Below are positions 16,430 to 25,483 of a DNA stretch of 45,071 nucleotides, in pieces. Both the position numbers and the translations under genes were made by a program. Source of the DNA: CAZOZP01 sp964584325 (lineage in GTDB: Bacteria; Bacteroidota; Ignavibacteria; Ignavibacteriales; Melioribacteraceae); contig CAZOZP010000028.1 in the NCBI GenBank assembly GCA_964584325.1, positions 1-45,071 of the forward strand, read 5' to 3'. The notes beneath the pieces were generated by a model. It was not told the origin of the DNA, ran no database searches, and saw only the letters and a list, made by a program, of their open reading frames with translations. The first letter of the stretch is position 1. The number at the start of each line of letters is the position of its first letter.

Positions 16430-17422
16430 TTGGAATCAACTTACAAAGCTGCCGGAGTTGACCTTCAGGCAGGAGAAGAAACCGTTGAGCGAATCAAGGC
16501 TCATGCAAAATCAACTTTCAATAAAAGCGTACTTACGGGCATAGGCCTTTTCGGAGCTTTTTTTGAACCGGATCTTTCTTCATATAAAAATCCCGTTCTT
16601 GTTTCATCAGTTGACGGTGTGGGTACAAAACTGAAGGTTGCATTCATGATGGATAAACACGATACAGTAGGGCAGGATCTTGTTAACCATTGTATAAACG
16701 ATATTGCCGTAGGTGGTGCGAAACCTTTGTTTTTTCTTGACTACCTTGCATTCGGGAAATTGGTTCCTGAAAAGGCTGAAAAAATTATTTATGGCTTTTC
16801 AGTTGCCTGCAAGCAGAACGGAGTTTGTCTGGTTGGCGGAGAAACAGCTGAAATGCCCGGTCTGTATTCCGTTGATGAATACGATATATCAGGAACTATT
16901 GTTGGTATTGTGGATAAAAGCGAAATTATAAACGGCGAGAAAGTAAAAAAAGGTGATATTCTTATAGGCTTCCCTTCTACCGGCCTTCATACAAACGGCT
17001 ATTCTCTTGCCAGAAAAATACTATTCCCGAAATATCAGGTTACTGATAAACCTGCCTGCCTGGAACTTAGTATAGGAGAAGAATTACTTAGAGTTCATAA
17101 ATCTTATCTCCCTGTTATCGAAATTCTAAAAAAGAACTTGGATATTCATGCATTTTCTCATATTACCGGCGGCGGGTTGATTGGTAATACCAAAAGAGTT
17201 GTACCTAATAACGGTATAAAAGTAAACTGGAACGACTGGGAGATGCCTGCAATATTTAAGTTTATACAAGAAGAAGGAAAAGTTGCCGACAATGAAATGC
17301 GTGATGTATTTAACGTGGGTATAGGCCTTGTATCTGTTGTTGACAGGAAAGATGTTGATAAAGCCCTTGAACTTGCTTCAATTGCGGGTGAAAAAGGTAT
17401 AGTTATCGGTGAAATTATATAA
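16430..17422 (+). CDS. purM: Phosphoribosylformylglycinamidine cyclo-ligase (AIR synthetase)
   Basis: Closes the imidazole ring in de novo purine synthesis (FGAM to AIR, ATP-dependent). The protein shows AGVDLQAGEETVERIK, the substrate/ATP block SSVDGVGTKLKVAF, HCINDIAVGGAKPLFFLDYLA, GGETAEMPG and the late HITGGGL. No ATG fits the N-terminus. The frame offers TTG at 16418 and TTG at 16430; the second is five bases after GAGGA and gives MESTYKAAGVD, close to the family start MTYKDAGVD, so it is preferred (330 residues). First gene of a plus-strand chain with the TatD fusion 17 bases downstream. Confidence 0.96.
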   Translation: MESTYKAAGVDLQAGEETVERIKAHAKSTFNKSVLTGIGLFGAFFEPDLSSYKNPVLVSSVDGVGTKLKVAFMMDKHDTVGQDLVNHCINDIAVGGAKPLFFLDYLAFGKLVPEKAEKIIYGFSVACKQNGVCLVGGETAEMPGLYSVDEYDISGTIVGIVDKSEIINGEKVKKGDILIGFPSTGLHTNGYSLARKILFPKYQVTDKPACLELSIGEELLRVHKSYLPVIEILKKNLDIHAFSHITGGGLIGNTKRVVPNNGIKVNWNDWEMPAIFKFIQEEGKVADNEMRDVFNVGIGLVSVVDRKDVDKALELASIAGEKGIVIGEII

Positions 17423-17439
17423 TTAAAGAAAGATTGCTA

Positions 17440-18798
17440 ATGTTTACAGATACACATACTCATCTGTTTTATGAAAATTATTCGTCTGATCTTGATGAGG
17501 TGATACAAAGAGCATTTGATTCCGGGGTTAAATATATGATAGTCCCCGGAACAAATATCCCGACTTCCGAAAAAGCACTGGAACTTGCTTCAAGGTTCGA
17601 GGGAATATATGCCGCTGTCGGAATTCATCCGCACGACACTTCAGCTGTAACGCCGGCTGAAATTAGTAAAATTGCTTCTCTTGCAAAAAACCCTAAAGTT
17701 GTTGCGATTGGTGAAATTGGACTGGATTATTATTATGATTTTTCTCCTAAAGATAAGCAGGCTGAAATACTGTCTTCACAAATCGATATTGCTCTTGAGC
17801 TTAATAAACCTGTGATTATTCATAACAGGGAAGCCGACGAAGACATTATGAACATTATGCGGAAATATAACCGTTCCGGACTAAAAGCGCAGTTCCATTG
17901 TTTTTCAGGCAGCATTGAAATGGCTAGAGAACTGATCGAAATGCATCATTATATTTCTTTTACCGGAAATATTACATTTAACAAACTTGATAGTATCAGA
18001 GAGGTTGTTAAAAGAATTTCAACCGAAAACCTGCTTCTGGAAACAGATTCTCCATTTATGACACCAATTCCTCACAGAGGAAAAAGGAATGAACCTGCAT
18101 ATATCAGACTTGTTGCAGAAAAGATTGCCGAAATACATAAGCTTACTGTAGAAGATGTTGCGCGAACAACTTCATACAACGCATTCAGATTATACGGGAT
18201 AGGTGAAAAACCAAAACTGCACTATACCTATAAAATCGGGACAGCACTTTACATTAATGTAACCAACCGCTGCAATGCTGATTGTATTTTCTGCTCTCGT
18301 AAAACTGATCCGGTTATTTCAGGATACAATCTTGCTATGACAAAATCGCAGGAACCTGATGCCGGTGTTTATATAAACGAAATCGGAAATCCGGCAGACT
18401 ACAGCGAAATTGTTTTCTGCGGATACGGCGAACCTACTATCAGATGGGATGTTGTTAAGGAAGTTGCTTCTTATGTGAAATCTAACGGCGGCAATACACG
18501 TTTGAACAGTGATGGTCACGGAAACGTGATAAATAAAAAAGACATTACACCTGAACTTGCCGGACTGATAGACTTGGTTTCAATCAGCCTTAATTCTACT
18601 GACCCTGATGAATATGCACGTATAATGAGAGTATCACCTGAAATGCATTCAGAAATGATAAAATTCGCTAAATCGGCTATGAATTATACACGCGTAGTTA
18701 TGTCGGTTGTAGGTATGTCCGAAATTGACACAAAAGCTTCAGAGAAATTTGTAACGGAAAATATTGGATGTGAATTCCGCGTCCGGGAGCTTTTTTAA
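17440..18798 (+). CDS. TatD metallohydrolase fused to TatD-linked radical SAM domain
   Basis: Two-domain protein of 452 residues. Residues 1-255 are a TatD-type metal-dependent DNase. The metal-site residues are visible: THTH (His6, His8), GEIGLDYYYD (Glu92), IIHNRE (His128), FHCFSG (His153) and LLETDSP (Asp203). Residues about 264-452 are a short radical SAM domain with CNADCIFC (Cys278, Cys282, Cys285) and CGYGEPTIR, matching the family known to occur next to or fused with TatD; its function is unknown. The ATG at 17440 is chosen over the TTG six bases upstream because TatD proteins start near MFTDTHTH. It shares one base with the next gene, so translation is coupled. Confidence 0.93.
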   Translation: MFTDTHTHLFYENYSSDLDEVIQRAFDSGVKYMIVPGTNIPTSEKALELASRFEGIYAAVGIHPHDTSAVTPAEISKIASLAKNPKVVAIGEIGLDYYYDFSPKDKQAEILSSQIDIALELNKPVIIHNREADEDIMNIMRKYNRSGLKAQFHCFSGSIEMARELIEMHHYISFTGNITFNKLDSIREVVKRISTENLLLETDSPFMTPIPHRGKRNEPAYIRLVAEKIAEIHKLTVEDVARTTSYNAFRLYGIGEKPKLHYTYKIGTALYINVTNRCNADCIFCSRKTDPVISGYNLAMTKSQEPDAGVYINEIGNPADYSEIVFCGYGEPTIRWDVVKEVASYVKSNGGNTRLNSDGHGNVINKKDITPELAGLIDLVSISLNSTDPDEYARIMRVSPEMHSEMIKFAKSAMNYTRVVMSVVGMSEIDTKASEKFVTENIGCEFRVRELF

Positions 18799-20210
18799 TG
18801 AAGACAATCATACTAATACTTTTTATTTCTCTTGCTTCAAATATTTTTCCTCAAAAACTTTCGAAAACAGAATCAGAATTAAAAGATATTGCAAAGGGCG
18901 CTTTTTTTAACTCTTCTTTGCTGGCTTATTCTGTTTATGATTTAAGTTCCGGCAAGAATTCCGGAAATCTTAACAGCTCACTCCTTCTCCATCCGGCCTC
19001 AAATCTGAAACTTATTACATCTGCCGCCGCTTTATCTCTTATACCTGATTATTCATTCGAAACTTCCGTTTTCTATTACGGAAGCATTTCAGATTCAATT
19101 CTTTCCGGAGATGTTTACATTCGAGGCGGATTCGATCCGCTTTTTAACACTGAAAATCTTGATACACTCATAAGCTATATAAAAAAAAGCGGTATAAAAA
19201 AAATTGACGGAGATATTTACGGCGACAATTCTGCAATAGACTCACTGCATTGGGGTGCAGGTTGGATGTGGGATGATGAACCCTCTGACTATTTCCCTCA
19301 TTTCTCTGCTCTAATGCTGAACGAAAACTGCATAAAAGTTGTAGCTGAACCTTCGTTAAACGGAGAACCAGCCAAAATCAATTTTATTCCGGATATTTCC
19401 TTCCCGGCATTTTTTAACCAAAGCGCAACTAATGAAGGAAAAAGGTCTTCACTAAAGATAAAACGGGACTGGCTCAATTATTCCAACGCAATTACACTTG
19501 AAGGAAAGATCGGCATTAATTCTAAACCTGATACTTTGAGTGTTAATGTTTTATTCCCCGAACAAATGTTTATGCTTGCTACATTAAAGAGTCTTGAAAA
19601 AAACGGAATTGAAATTTCCGGCAAGCAAAGACTCGGAACTATTCTGCCCGGAGCCGTACTGGCAGGTTCGTTCAAAACACCATTGGATTCTGTGATTAGA
19701 ATAATGAACAAAGAGAGCAACAATCTTGCGGCAGAAATGGTTCTCAGGGCAATTTGCAGTTATCCGGGAGTTACTCCGGCAGGAGCCGAATCCGGAATAA
19801 ATGAGTTAAAAAAGTTCATTGAATCAACCGGATATAAATCTACAGATTATCTTATTGCAGACGGTTCCGGAGTTTCCCATTACAATCTTGTTTCAACTGA
19901 TATGATAACTAACATTCTTAAATTTCTTTACCGGAATAAACCATGGGTTTATGAAAAGCTTATAAACTCGCTGCCGGTTTCAGGCACAGACGGTACATTA
20001 AAAACACGAATGGCAACCGCACCTTTGAAAGGCAGAATAATTGCCAAAACCGGTACTCTGAGTGGAGTGAGTACTCTAGCAGGTTATATAAAAACCAAAT
20101 CAGGTAAAGATTTTGCTTTCACAATTTTTATTCAGCATTATTCCGGCAAAGCATCCAATGCACGCCGTATTCAGGAAGATTTTTGCAGGATAATATATGA
20201 AAATAATTAA
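18798..20210 (+). CDS. dacB: D-alanyl-D-alanine carboxypeptidase/endopeptidase, PBP4 type (S13)
   Basis: Periplasmic penicillin-binding protein that trims or cleaves peptide cross-links in peptidoglycan. At 470 residues it has a Sec signal peptide (MKTIILILFISLASNIFPQ). The serine-peptidase triad motifs appear in order: SNLK (Ser68-Lys71, in HPASNLKLITSAAAL), SNN (307-309, NKESNNLAAEM) and KTG (417-419, AKTGTLSGVSTLAGY). The large insert between the first two motifs is characteristic of S13 enzymes. The ATG overlaps the previous stop by one base, and its 3' end overlaps the next gene by 14 bases. Confidence 0.94.
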   Translation: MKTIILILFISLASNIFPQKLSKTESELKDIAKGAFFNSSLLAYSVYDLSSGKNSGNLNSSLLLHPASNLKLITSAAALSLIPDYSFETSVFYYGSISDSILSGDVYIRGGFDPLFNTENLDTLISYIKKSGIKKIDGDIYGDNSAIDSLHWGAGWMWDDEPSDYFPHFSALMLNENCIKVVAEPSLNGEPAKINFIPDISFPAFFNQSATNEGKRSSLKIKRDWLNYSNAITLEGKIGINSKPDTLSVNVLFPEQMFMLATLKSLEKNGIEISGKQRLGTILPGAVLAGSFKTPLDSVIRIMNKESNNLAAEMVLRAICSYPGVTPAGAESGINELKKFIESTGYKSTDYLIADGSGVSHYNLVSTDMITNILKFLYRNKPWVYEKLINSLPVSGTDGTLKTRMATAPLKGRIIAKTGTLSGVSTLAGYIKTKSGKDFAFTIFIQHYSGKASNARRIQEDFCRIIYENN

Positions 20211-21171
20211 GACAGTTCTAATAACTATTCTTGTAATAACAATTGCTTCGTGTACTAAGAAAGAAGAAAAAGTAATTCCTTTATATGAAATAAAAAAGGA
20301 TGCAATGATACCGGAAATAAACAAGGATTCTGTCTTAGCTTTCCTTCAGGCTCAGGTTGATATGGGGCCAAGAGATCCAAACTCTGCCGCACATTTGGAA
20401 GCAAAAAGTTATTTTATTCGTACACTTGAAAAGTATGCGGATAAAGTCGTAAGACAGGATTTCACTTATCCGGCGCCTGACAAAACACTTAACCTTACTA
20501 ATATAATTGCAGTATTTAATCCTGCGGCAAAAAACCGCATAATCCTGGGAGCTCATTGGGATAGCCGACCATGGTCTGATCAAGATCCGGATCCGGCAAA
20601 CAGGGAAAAGCCGATTCTCGGAGCAAATGACGGAGCGAGCGGAACTGCCATACTGATTGAAATTGCCAGAATTCTAAGTCTGCAGAAACCTGAATACGGA
20701 ATTGATATAGTACTTTTTGACGGTGAGGATTACGGTCATCATGATGATCTTGACAATTACTGCATCGGATCAAAATACTTCGCTGCAGTAAAAGACCGGG
20801 ATTATTCCCCTGCTTTCGGAATTATTCTTGACCTTGTAGGCGATAAAGATGCGGTTTATTATCCCGAATATTATTCAAGGATGTATGCTCCTGAAATTGT
20901 TGATATGGTCTGGAATCTGGCTTCCGACTCACCGCTATTTAAACGCGGAAAGGAATTTAGTATCTATGATGACCACCTTCCCTTAAATCAGGCGGGTATA
21001 AAAACAATAAACATTATTGATGCAGAAATGGTCGGAAATGTTTCTCTTAATCCCCGGAAAAAGTACTGGCACACGCAGAAAGACGATATGAGCAATATAA
21101 GCTCGGAAACACTTGCTGAAACAGGCCGAGTAGTACTGAAAGTTCTTTATTCAATTAAATTCAACAGGTAA
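20197..21171 (+). CDS. M28-family lipoprotein, glutaminyl cyclase-like
   Basis: Predicted lipoprotein of 324 residues (signal MKIIKTVLITILVITIASC, lipid Cys19) with an M28 zinc-peptidase fold. The metal-site signatures are visible: GAHWDSRPW (His120), GANDGASGTA (Asp145), VLFDGEDYG (Glu177, Asp178) and YWHTQKDD (His292). The single-zinc glutaminyl-peptide cyclotransferases share the motifs HWDSR, NDGA, FDGE and the Asp-His pair DDHLPLNQAGI (259-269). The resemblance to glutaminyl cyclase is therefore closer than to classical aminopeptidases. It would act at the cell envelope, either forming N-terminal pyroglutamate or releasing amino acids. It overlaps dacB by 14 bases and is two bases from prmA. 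Confidence 0.88.
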   Translation: MKIIKTVLITILVITIASCTKKEEKVIPLYEIKKDAMIPEINKDSVLAFLQAQVDMGPRDPNSAAHLEAKSYFIRTLEKYADKVVRQDFTYPAPDKTLNLTNIIAVFNPAAKNRIILGAHWDSRPWSDQDPDPANREKPILGANDGASGTAILIEIARILSLQKPEYGIDIVLFDGEDYGHHDDLDNYCIGSKYFAAVKDRDYSPAFGIILDLVGDKDAVYYPEYYSRMYAPEIVDMVWNLASDSPLFKRGKEFSIYDDHLPLNQAGIKTINIIDAEMVGNVSLNPRKKYWHTQKDDMSNISSETLAETGRVVLKVLYSIKFNR

Positions 21172-21173
21172 TT

Positions 21174-22022
21174 ATGACAGACTTCAAACAGTTTAATATT
21201 ACGACAGTGCCGTTTGACACTGATACTCTAAGCGGATTATTATGGGGACTTGACATAGACGGAATTACCGAAGAAAATAATAGTCTTTCTGTATTTGTAT
21301 CTGATTTAAAATCACTGGATCTTGCCGGAATCAGTTCATTTCTGCAATCTCTGATTTCAGACGGAATAATAGAATCCTATTCTGTGGAAGAACTAAGAGT
21401 TCAAAACAGGAACTGGAATGAAGAGTGGGAAAAAACCATTAATGTTGTTAAAGTAACTGACAGAATTGTAATTAAGCCAACCTTTCGCGACTATGAACCT
21501 GAACCCGGGCAGATTGTCATTCTTATAGATCCCAAGATGTCTTTCGGTACCGGCGAACATCAGACAACAAAACTGATGATAAAAATGATTGAGAAATATA
21601 TGAGACCCGGATATAAAATAATTGATGTGGGAAGCGGAACTGCAGTTCTTGCTCTTACAGCAGTTAAACTGGGGGCATCCTCTGCAATTGCAATAGATAA
21701 TGATGAGTGGTGCTATATGAACGGAACTGAAAACTGCAAATTAAATGACGCTGATTCTGTTTTATCAATAAGAATGGGAGAAATTAAGGATATTGAAGAA
21801 ACAGAATTTGACCTTGTTCTTGCAAATATTAATAAACATATTCTGATTGAAATAAAGGATGGACTTTCTTCTAAACTTTCCCACAGCGGCACACTTATTC
21901 TCTCAGGTTTACTTAAAGAAGATGAAGCCGACATTGTTTCTGAATTCGGGGCACTTAATCTTATTACAACCGATAAAGAGATAATGGACGAATGGATGAG
22001 TATCACATTTAAGAAAATGTAA
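21174..22022 (+). CDS. prmA: Ribosomal protein L11 methyltransferase
   Basis: SAM-dependent trimethylation of ribosomal protein L11. The 282 residues include the N-terminal domain joined by NRNWNEEWEKTI, the FGTGEHQTTKLMI segment, motif I IIDVGSGTAVLALTAVKLGA, the acidic loop IAIDND and the catalytic-site LANINKHILIEI. This set is specific to PrmA. The start ATG has AGGTAAT just before it. It is the last gene of the purM-led group; a 117-base gap follows. Confidence 0.95.
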   Translation: MTDFKQFNITTVPFDTDTLSGLLWGLDIDGITEENNSLSVFVSDLKSLDLAGISSFLQSLISDGIIESYSVEELRVQNRNWNEEWEKTINVVKVTDRIVIKPTFRDYEPEPGQIVILIDPKMSFGTGEHQTTKLMIKMIEKYMRPGYKIIDVGSGTAVLALTAVKLGASSAIAIDNDEWCYMNGTENCKLNDADSVLSIRMGEIKDIEETEFDLVLANINKHILIEIKDGLSSKLSHSGTLILSGLLKEDEADIVSEFGALNLITTDKEIMDEWMSITFKKM

Positions 22023-22052
22023 AACTTTTTCTGTAATATTTTTTACATTTTC
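22013..22052. repeat. 10-bp inverted repeat over the prmA stop codon
   Basis: GAAAATGTAA (22013-22022, including the TAA stop) is the reverse complement of TTACATTTTC (22043-22052) with a 20-base loop. It could fold as a weak AT-rich terminator, but no T-tract follows on the plus strand. The rest of the gap to 22139 is AT-rich with nothing else recognisable. Confidence 0.35.
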
Positions 22053-22139
22053 TGATATTAAGGTATTATAAGAATATAAATATTTGTATTTTCAAAAAAT
22101 TATTTTATTATTTTTATATGAAAAAATAAATTCAAAACT

Positions 22140-23708
22140 ATGCTGCTTAATTCCGAAAAACTAAAACATCTGGTTAAAGACGAGAAGGCCCTTCAAGAGC
22201 TTATGCTCATGCTGAATGATAATCCACTTTATCCCGCAAATCAGATGCTCAATGTTTTTAACGACGGTAATTTTCTTTTCTGGGTTAGCAGTATGGAAAG
22301 TGAAGGAAATGGGGTGTTTATATCTGAATCGGCAAAAAACATCACCGGTTTTACTCCGGACGAACTAAAACGTATGCCCGGACATATCATTTCCAGAATA
22401 TTGGACGAAGACATCACCGGAGTGAGAAGATCAATTGCTGAACTAGATAAAAATGTTAACCTTCAATCAACATCCTTATCATACAGAATAAAAAACAAAG
22501 CAGGTGAAATTATCTGGCTCAAGGGCCGAGTTAATGTTCACAGAAACACCGAAGGAAAAGTTCTTAAATACTTTAACATATTTGTTGATATCACGGAACA
22601 GAAAAATCTTATCATTAATCTAGAGAATGCTCTTGAAACCCACATTGAACTGAATAAAACAAAAGATCGGTTTATTTCAATAGTTTCTCATGACCTGAGA
22701 GCACCATTTACAAGTCTTCTCGGCTTTTCGGAAATACTCCTGAATGAAACAGAACTCCCCAGGAAAGAACGGGAAGAGTACCTCACATATATATATGAAG
22801 CTTCAAAAAATCAGCTGCAGTTAATTAATTATCTTTTGGACTGGTCAAGGCTTCAAACCGGAAAAATTACAGTTGAACCGAAAAGACAAAAGGCAAGAGA
22901 CATTCTTTCCAATTGTATTGCACAGCTCACAGGCTCTGCTATGAGAAAAAACATAGATATCCATCTGCAAGTTGGAGGCGATGTTTTCATTAATGCTGAT
23001 GAAAGACTTTTAACTCAAGCAATCATGAATTTACTCAGTAATGCAATTAAATTTACTCCTGAGTTTAAGAATATTCAAGTCAGTGCGCAAAAATTTAAAG
23101 AAGGCCTAATCGAAATAGTTATTAAAGATGAAGGGATCGGTATTTCTGAAGAACATCAATCCAAAATATTCAAGCTCGATCAAAAACTTACTTTGGAAGG
23201 AACTCACGGAGAAACCGGTAGCGGACTAGGACTTACTCTGGTAAAGGAAATTGTTACAAAACACGCCGGAGAAATTTGGTTCTACTCGCAGAAAAACAAA
23301 GGCAGCGAGTTTCATTTCACTATACCTGAGGCCAAGGACTTGGTTCTTCTGGTGGAAGACGATCTTGAACTGAGAAAATTGTATCAGAGAATAATTAGAA
23401 AAGCTCTGCCGAATTTTGAAATAATTATTGCTGAGAACGGTTACGAAGCTATAAGTCTTATGTTAAGCCAGATTCCGTCTCTTGTAATAACAGACCATGA
23501 TATGCCGCTGATGAACGGAATTCAATTAGTTGAAGCAATGCAGAAAAATGAAACCAGCAGATTCATTCCCATAATTGTAATTTCTGCAAAGTTTTCAGAC
23601 CAGATCAAATCACAATACCTCGGCCTTGGAGTAAATAAACTTCTTCCAAAACCCTGTGACCACGAAGTGCTAATTAAAGCAATTAAAGACAGTATAGAAA
23701 TTCAATAA
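22140..23708 (+). CDS. Cytoplasmic PAS-histidine kinase-receiver hybrid
   Basis: Hybrid sensor kinase of 522 residues with no membrane helix, so it probably senses an internal signal. Residues about 40-155 are a PAS/PAC domain (NITGFTPDELKRMPGHIISRIL .. IWLKGRVNVHRNTEGKVLKYF). The kinase core has the H-box FISIVSHDLRAPF (His184), N-box MNLLSNAIKFTPE (Asn301), G1 KDEGIGIS and G2 TGSGLGLTLVKEI. A C-terminal receiver domain (about 401-522) has the acidic pair VEDD, phosphoacceptor Asp452 in VITDHDMPLMNG and Lys504 in LLPKP. A response regulator with a DNA-binding output is not next to it. The one-base stop/start overlap couples it to the YhaM-like gene. Confidence 0.93.
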   Translation: MLLNSEKLKHLVKDEKALQELMLMLNDNPLYPANQMLNVFNDGNFLFWVSSMESEGNGVFISESAKNITGFTPDELKRMPGHIISRILDEDITGVRRSIAELDKNVNLQSTSLSYRIKNKAGEIIWLKGRVNVHRNTEGKVLKYFNIFVDITEQKNLIINLENALETHIELNKTKDRFISIVSHDLRAPFTSLLGFSEILLNETELPRKEREEYLTYIYEASKNQLQLINYLLDWSRLQTGKITVEPKRQKARDILSNCIAQLTGSAMRKNIDIHLQVGGDVFINADERLLTQAIMNLLSNAIKFTPEFKNIQVSAQKFKEGLIEIVIKDEGIGISEEHQSKIFKLDQKLTLEGTHGETGSGLGLTLVKEIVTKHAGEIWFYSQKNKGSEFHFTIPEAKDLVLLVEDDLELRKLYQRIIRKALPNFEIIIAENGYEAISLMLSQIPSLVITDHDMPLMNGIQLVEAMQKNETSRFIPIIVISAKFSDQIKSQYLGLGVNKLLPKPCDHEVLIKAIKDSIEIQ

Positions 23709-24676
23709 TGGAAAAACAAAAAGAGATCTCCTCTCTTAAACCGGGCGATAAGATAAATCATATTCTATTACTTTCCGCCATTCAGGAAAAGACTACACAA
23801 AATCAAAAAAAATTTATCACCTTAGTACTTTCTGATGCTTCAGGCAGAATAAACGCGATACTCTGGGATAATCTTGAGAATTATTCCTGCATGCTTAAAG
23901 CCGGAACTATTGTTAGCATAATTGGTGATATTACGGAGTATCAAGGCAGTAATCAGTTAAAAATAACTTCAATTAAACCTGCCGAGGGAAAGCAAAACAT
24001 TGAGGAGTTTTTCCCTAAGTCCAGATACAATCGAGATGACTTGATTAACAGACTTAAAGAAAGAATAGAAGAAATCAAAAAAAATGAACTTAAGGAACTG
24101 CTTAATATACTTTTTCTTCCGGAAATGGAAGTCTTTTCTAAAATTCCGGCGGGAAAAGCCTGGCACCATGCATATATTAGCGGTCTTCTTGAGCATACAC
24201 TCGAAATCGTCAGAATATGCGATCTGATGTGTGAGTTCCACAAAGAAATTGACCGTGACCTGCTAATTACCGGTGCTTTGCTGCATGATTTCGGCAAGAC
24301 TCAGGAACTGACTGTTGAAAGCGGTTTTGAATACACAGATAAGGGCAGGCTAATAGGACACATTGTAATTGCAGCAATCGAAATTGAAAAGGCTTGCAAC
24401 CAGATCAGCGGGTTTCCTGAAAGGCTTAAAGACCAGATAATCCACCTGGTGCTCAGCCATCAGGGTAAACTTGAATTCGCATCACCGGTAGTGCCTAAAA
24501 CAATTGAAGCTATTGTGCTTTATCACGCTGATGAATTAAGTGCAAAGGCAAATGCCTATAAAAATGCAATCTTAAAGGAAAGCCAGTCGGATAACAATTG
24601 GACAAAATTCATAGGTATGGCAGAAACTGCGCTCTTTATTCCGGAAAGATTTAAGGATATCAAGCAGCAGGAATGA
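23708..24676 (+). CDS. YhaM-like OB-fold plus HD-domain 3'-5' exoribonuclease
   Basis: Protein of 322 residues with an N-terminal OB-fold nucleic-acid-binding domain (about 10-92, KKFITLVLSDASGRINAILWDN). An HD metal-phosphohydrolase domain follows (about 150-300). HD-site residues are in order: LEHT (His163), ALLHDFGKTQE (His193-Asp194), GH (His218), LSHQGK (His251) and LYHADELS (His273, Asp275). The OB+HD order is that of YhaM, a manganese-dependent 3'-5' exoribonuclease in Firmicutes. It starts on the last base of the kinase stop codon and ends one base before the sirtuin gene. Confidence 0.88.
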   Translation: MEKQKEISSLKPGDKINHILLLSAIQEKTTQNQKKFITLVLSDASGRINAILWDNLENYSCMLKAGTIVSIIGDITEYQGSNQLKITSIKPAEGKQNIEEFFPKSRYNRDDLINRLKERIEEIKKNELKELLNILFLPEMEVFSKIPAGKAWHHAYISGLLEHTLEIVRICDLMCEFHKEIDRDLLITGALLHDFGKTQELTVESGFEYTDKGRLIGHIVIAAIEIEKACNQISGFPERLKDQIIHLVLSHQGKLEFASPVVPKTIEAIVLYHADELSAKANAYKNAILKESQSDNNWTKFIGMAETALFIPERFKDIKQQE

Positions 24677-24677
24677 T

Positions 24678-25424
24678 ATGAATATTTCCGATTTCACAAA
24701 TGATTTTTCAGAGGCACTGAAAGAAGCTAAGTCAGTGCTGGTATTTACCGGTGCCGGAATGTCTGCCGAAAGCGGAATACCTGTTTTCCGCGGTCAGGGG
24801 GGAATTTGGAACAGTCTTAAGCCCGAAGAACTAGCAAGTTTTAGTGCTTTTCTTAAAAACCCTGATATTGTTAGTCAATGGTACAGACACAGACAAGAAA
24901 TCATAACCGAAACTAAACCGAATGCCGGGCACACTGCAATTGCCGAAATGGAAAAATATTTTAAGAATTTTACTGTTGTTACTCAAAACATCGATAATCT
25001 TCATAAACGCGCCGGAAGTACAAAAGTTCTTGAGTTACACGGAAACATAGAAAGAAATTATTGTATTGATTGCAATAAGTTTTTTTATAATCCTGAAATC
25101 CCCGATAAATCCAAGGCTCTTAAATGTTCCTGCGGAGGACTTATTCGTCCGGATGTTGTCTGGTTCGGAGAAATGCTTCCTCAGGATGTGTACGACGATG
25201 CAGTTTCAGTTGCCCGAAAATGCGACATTTGCTTCATTGCCGGCACAACAGCATCCGTATTCCCTGCTGCCTATATCCCGATTATTGCAAAAGAAAATGG
25301 AGCTTTGATTGTTGAAGTAAATATTAAACCTTCTGAAGCAACGGCTTATGCTCATCATTTCTTTAAGGGGAAAGCAGGGGAAATCTTTCCGATAATTCTG
25401 GACCTAATTAAAACTTTTGTCTGA
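24678..25424 (+). CDS. cobB: SIR2-family NAD-dependent protein deacylase (CobB-like)
   Basis: Removes acyl groups from protein lysines with NAD as co-substrate. The 248 residues show FTGAGMSAESGIPVFRGQGGIW (NAD site), TQNIDNLHKRAG, the catalytic His121 in LELHG, and a zinc site of Cys129, Cys132, Cys150 and Cys152. Tyr69 and Arg72 lie in WYRHRQE, the Y-x-x-R pair that binds succinyl and malonyl groups in class III sirtuins such as E. coli CobB and SIRT5. The enzyme is therefore likely a desuccinylase as well as a deacetylase. It starts one base after the YhaM-like gene. Confidence 0.94.
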   Translation: MNISDFTNDFSEALKEAKSVLVFTGAGMSAESGIPVFRGQGGIWNSLKPEELASFSAFLKNPDIVSQWYRHRQEIITETKPNAGHTAIAEMEKYFKNFTVVTQNIDNLHKRAGSTKVLELHGNIERNYCIDCNKFFYNPEIPDKSKALKCSCGGLIRPDVVWFGEMLPQDVYDDAVSVARKCDICFIAGTTASVFPAAYIPIIAKENGALIVEVNIKPSEATAYAHHFFKGKAGEIFPIILDLIKTFV

Positions 25425-25439
25425 TTCAATTTTGTTTTA

Positions 25440-25460
25440 AGTAATAGAATTACTATTTTT
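25440..25460 (+). terminator. Weak AT-rich terminator-like hairpin after the sirtuin gene
   Basis: AGTAAT and ATTACT form a six-pair stem with a three-base loop, followed by ATTTTT. The stem is short and AT-rich, so termination would be weak at best. Confidence 0.3.
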
Positions 25461-25483
25461 AGTGCTGAATAGCAAAGGTATTT

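Noticed and set aside
22013..22052. Strong terminator after prmA
   Set aside because: The stem is AT-rich with a 20-base loop and there is no T-tract after it, so it is listed only as an inverted repeat.
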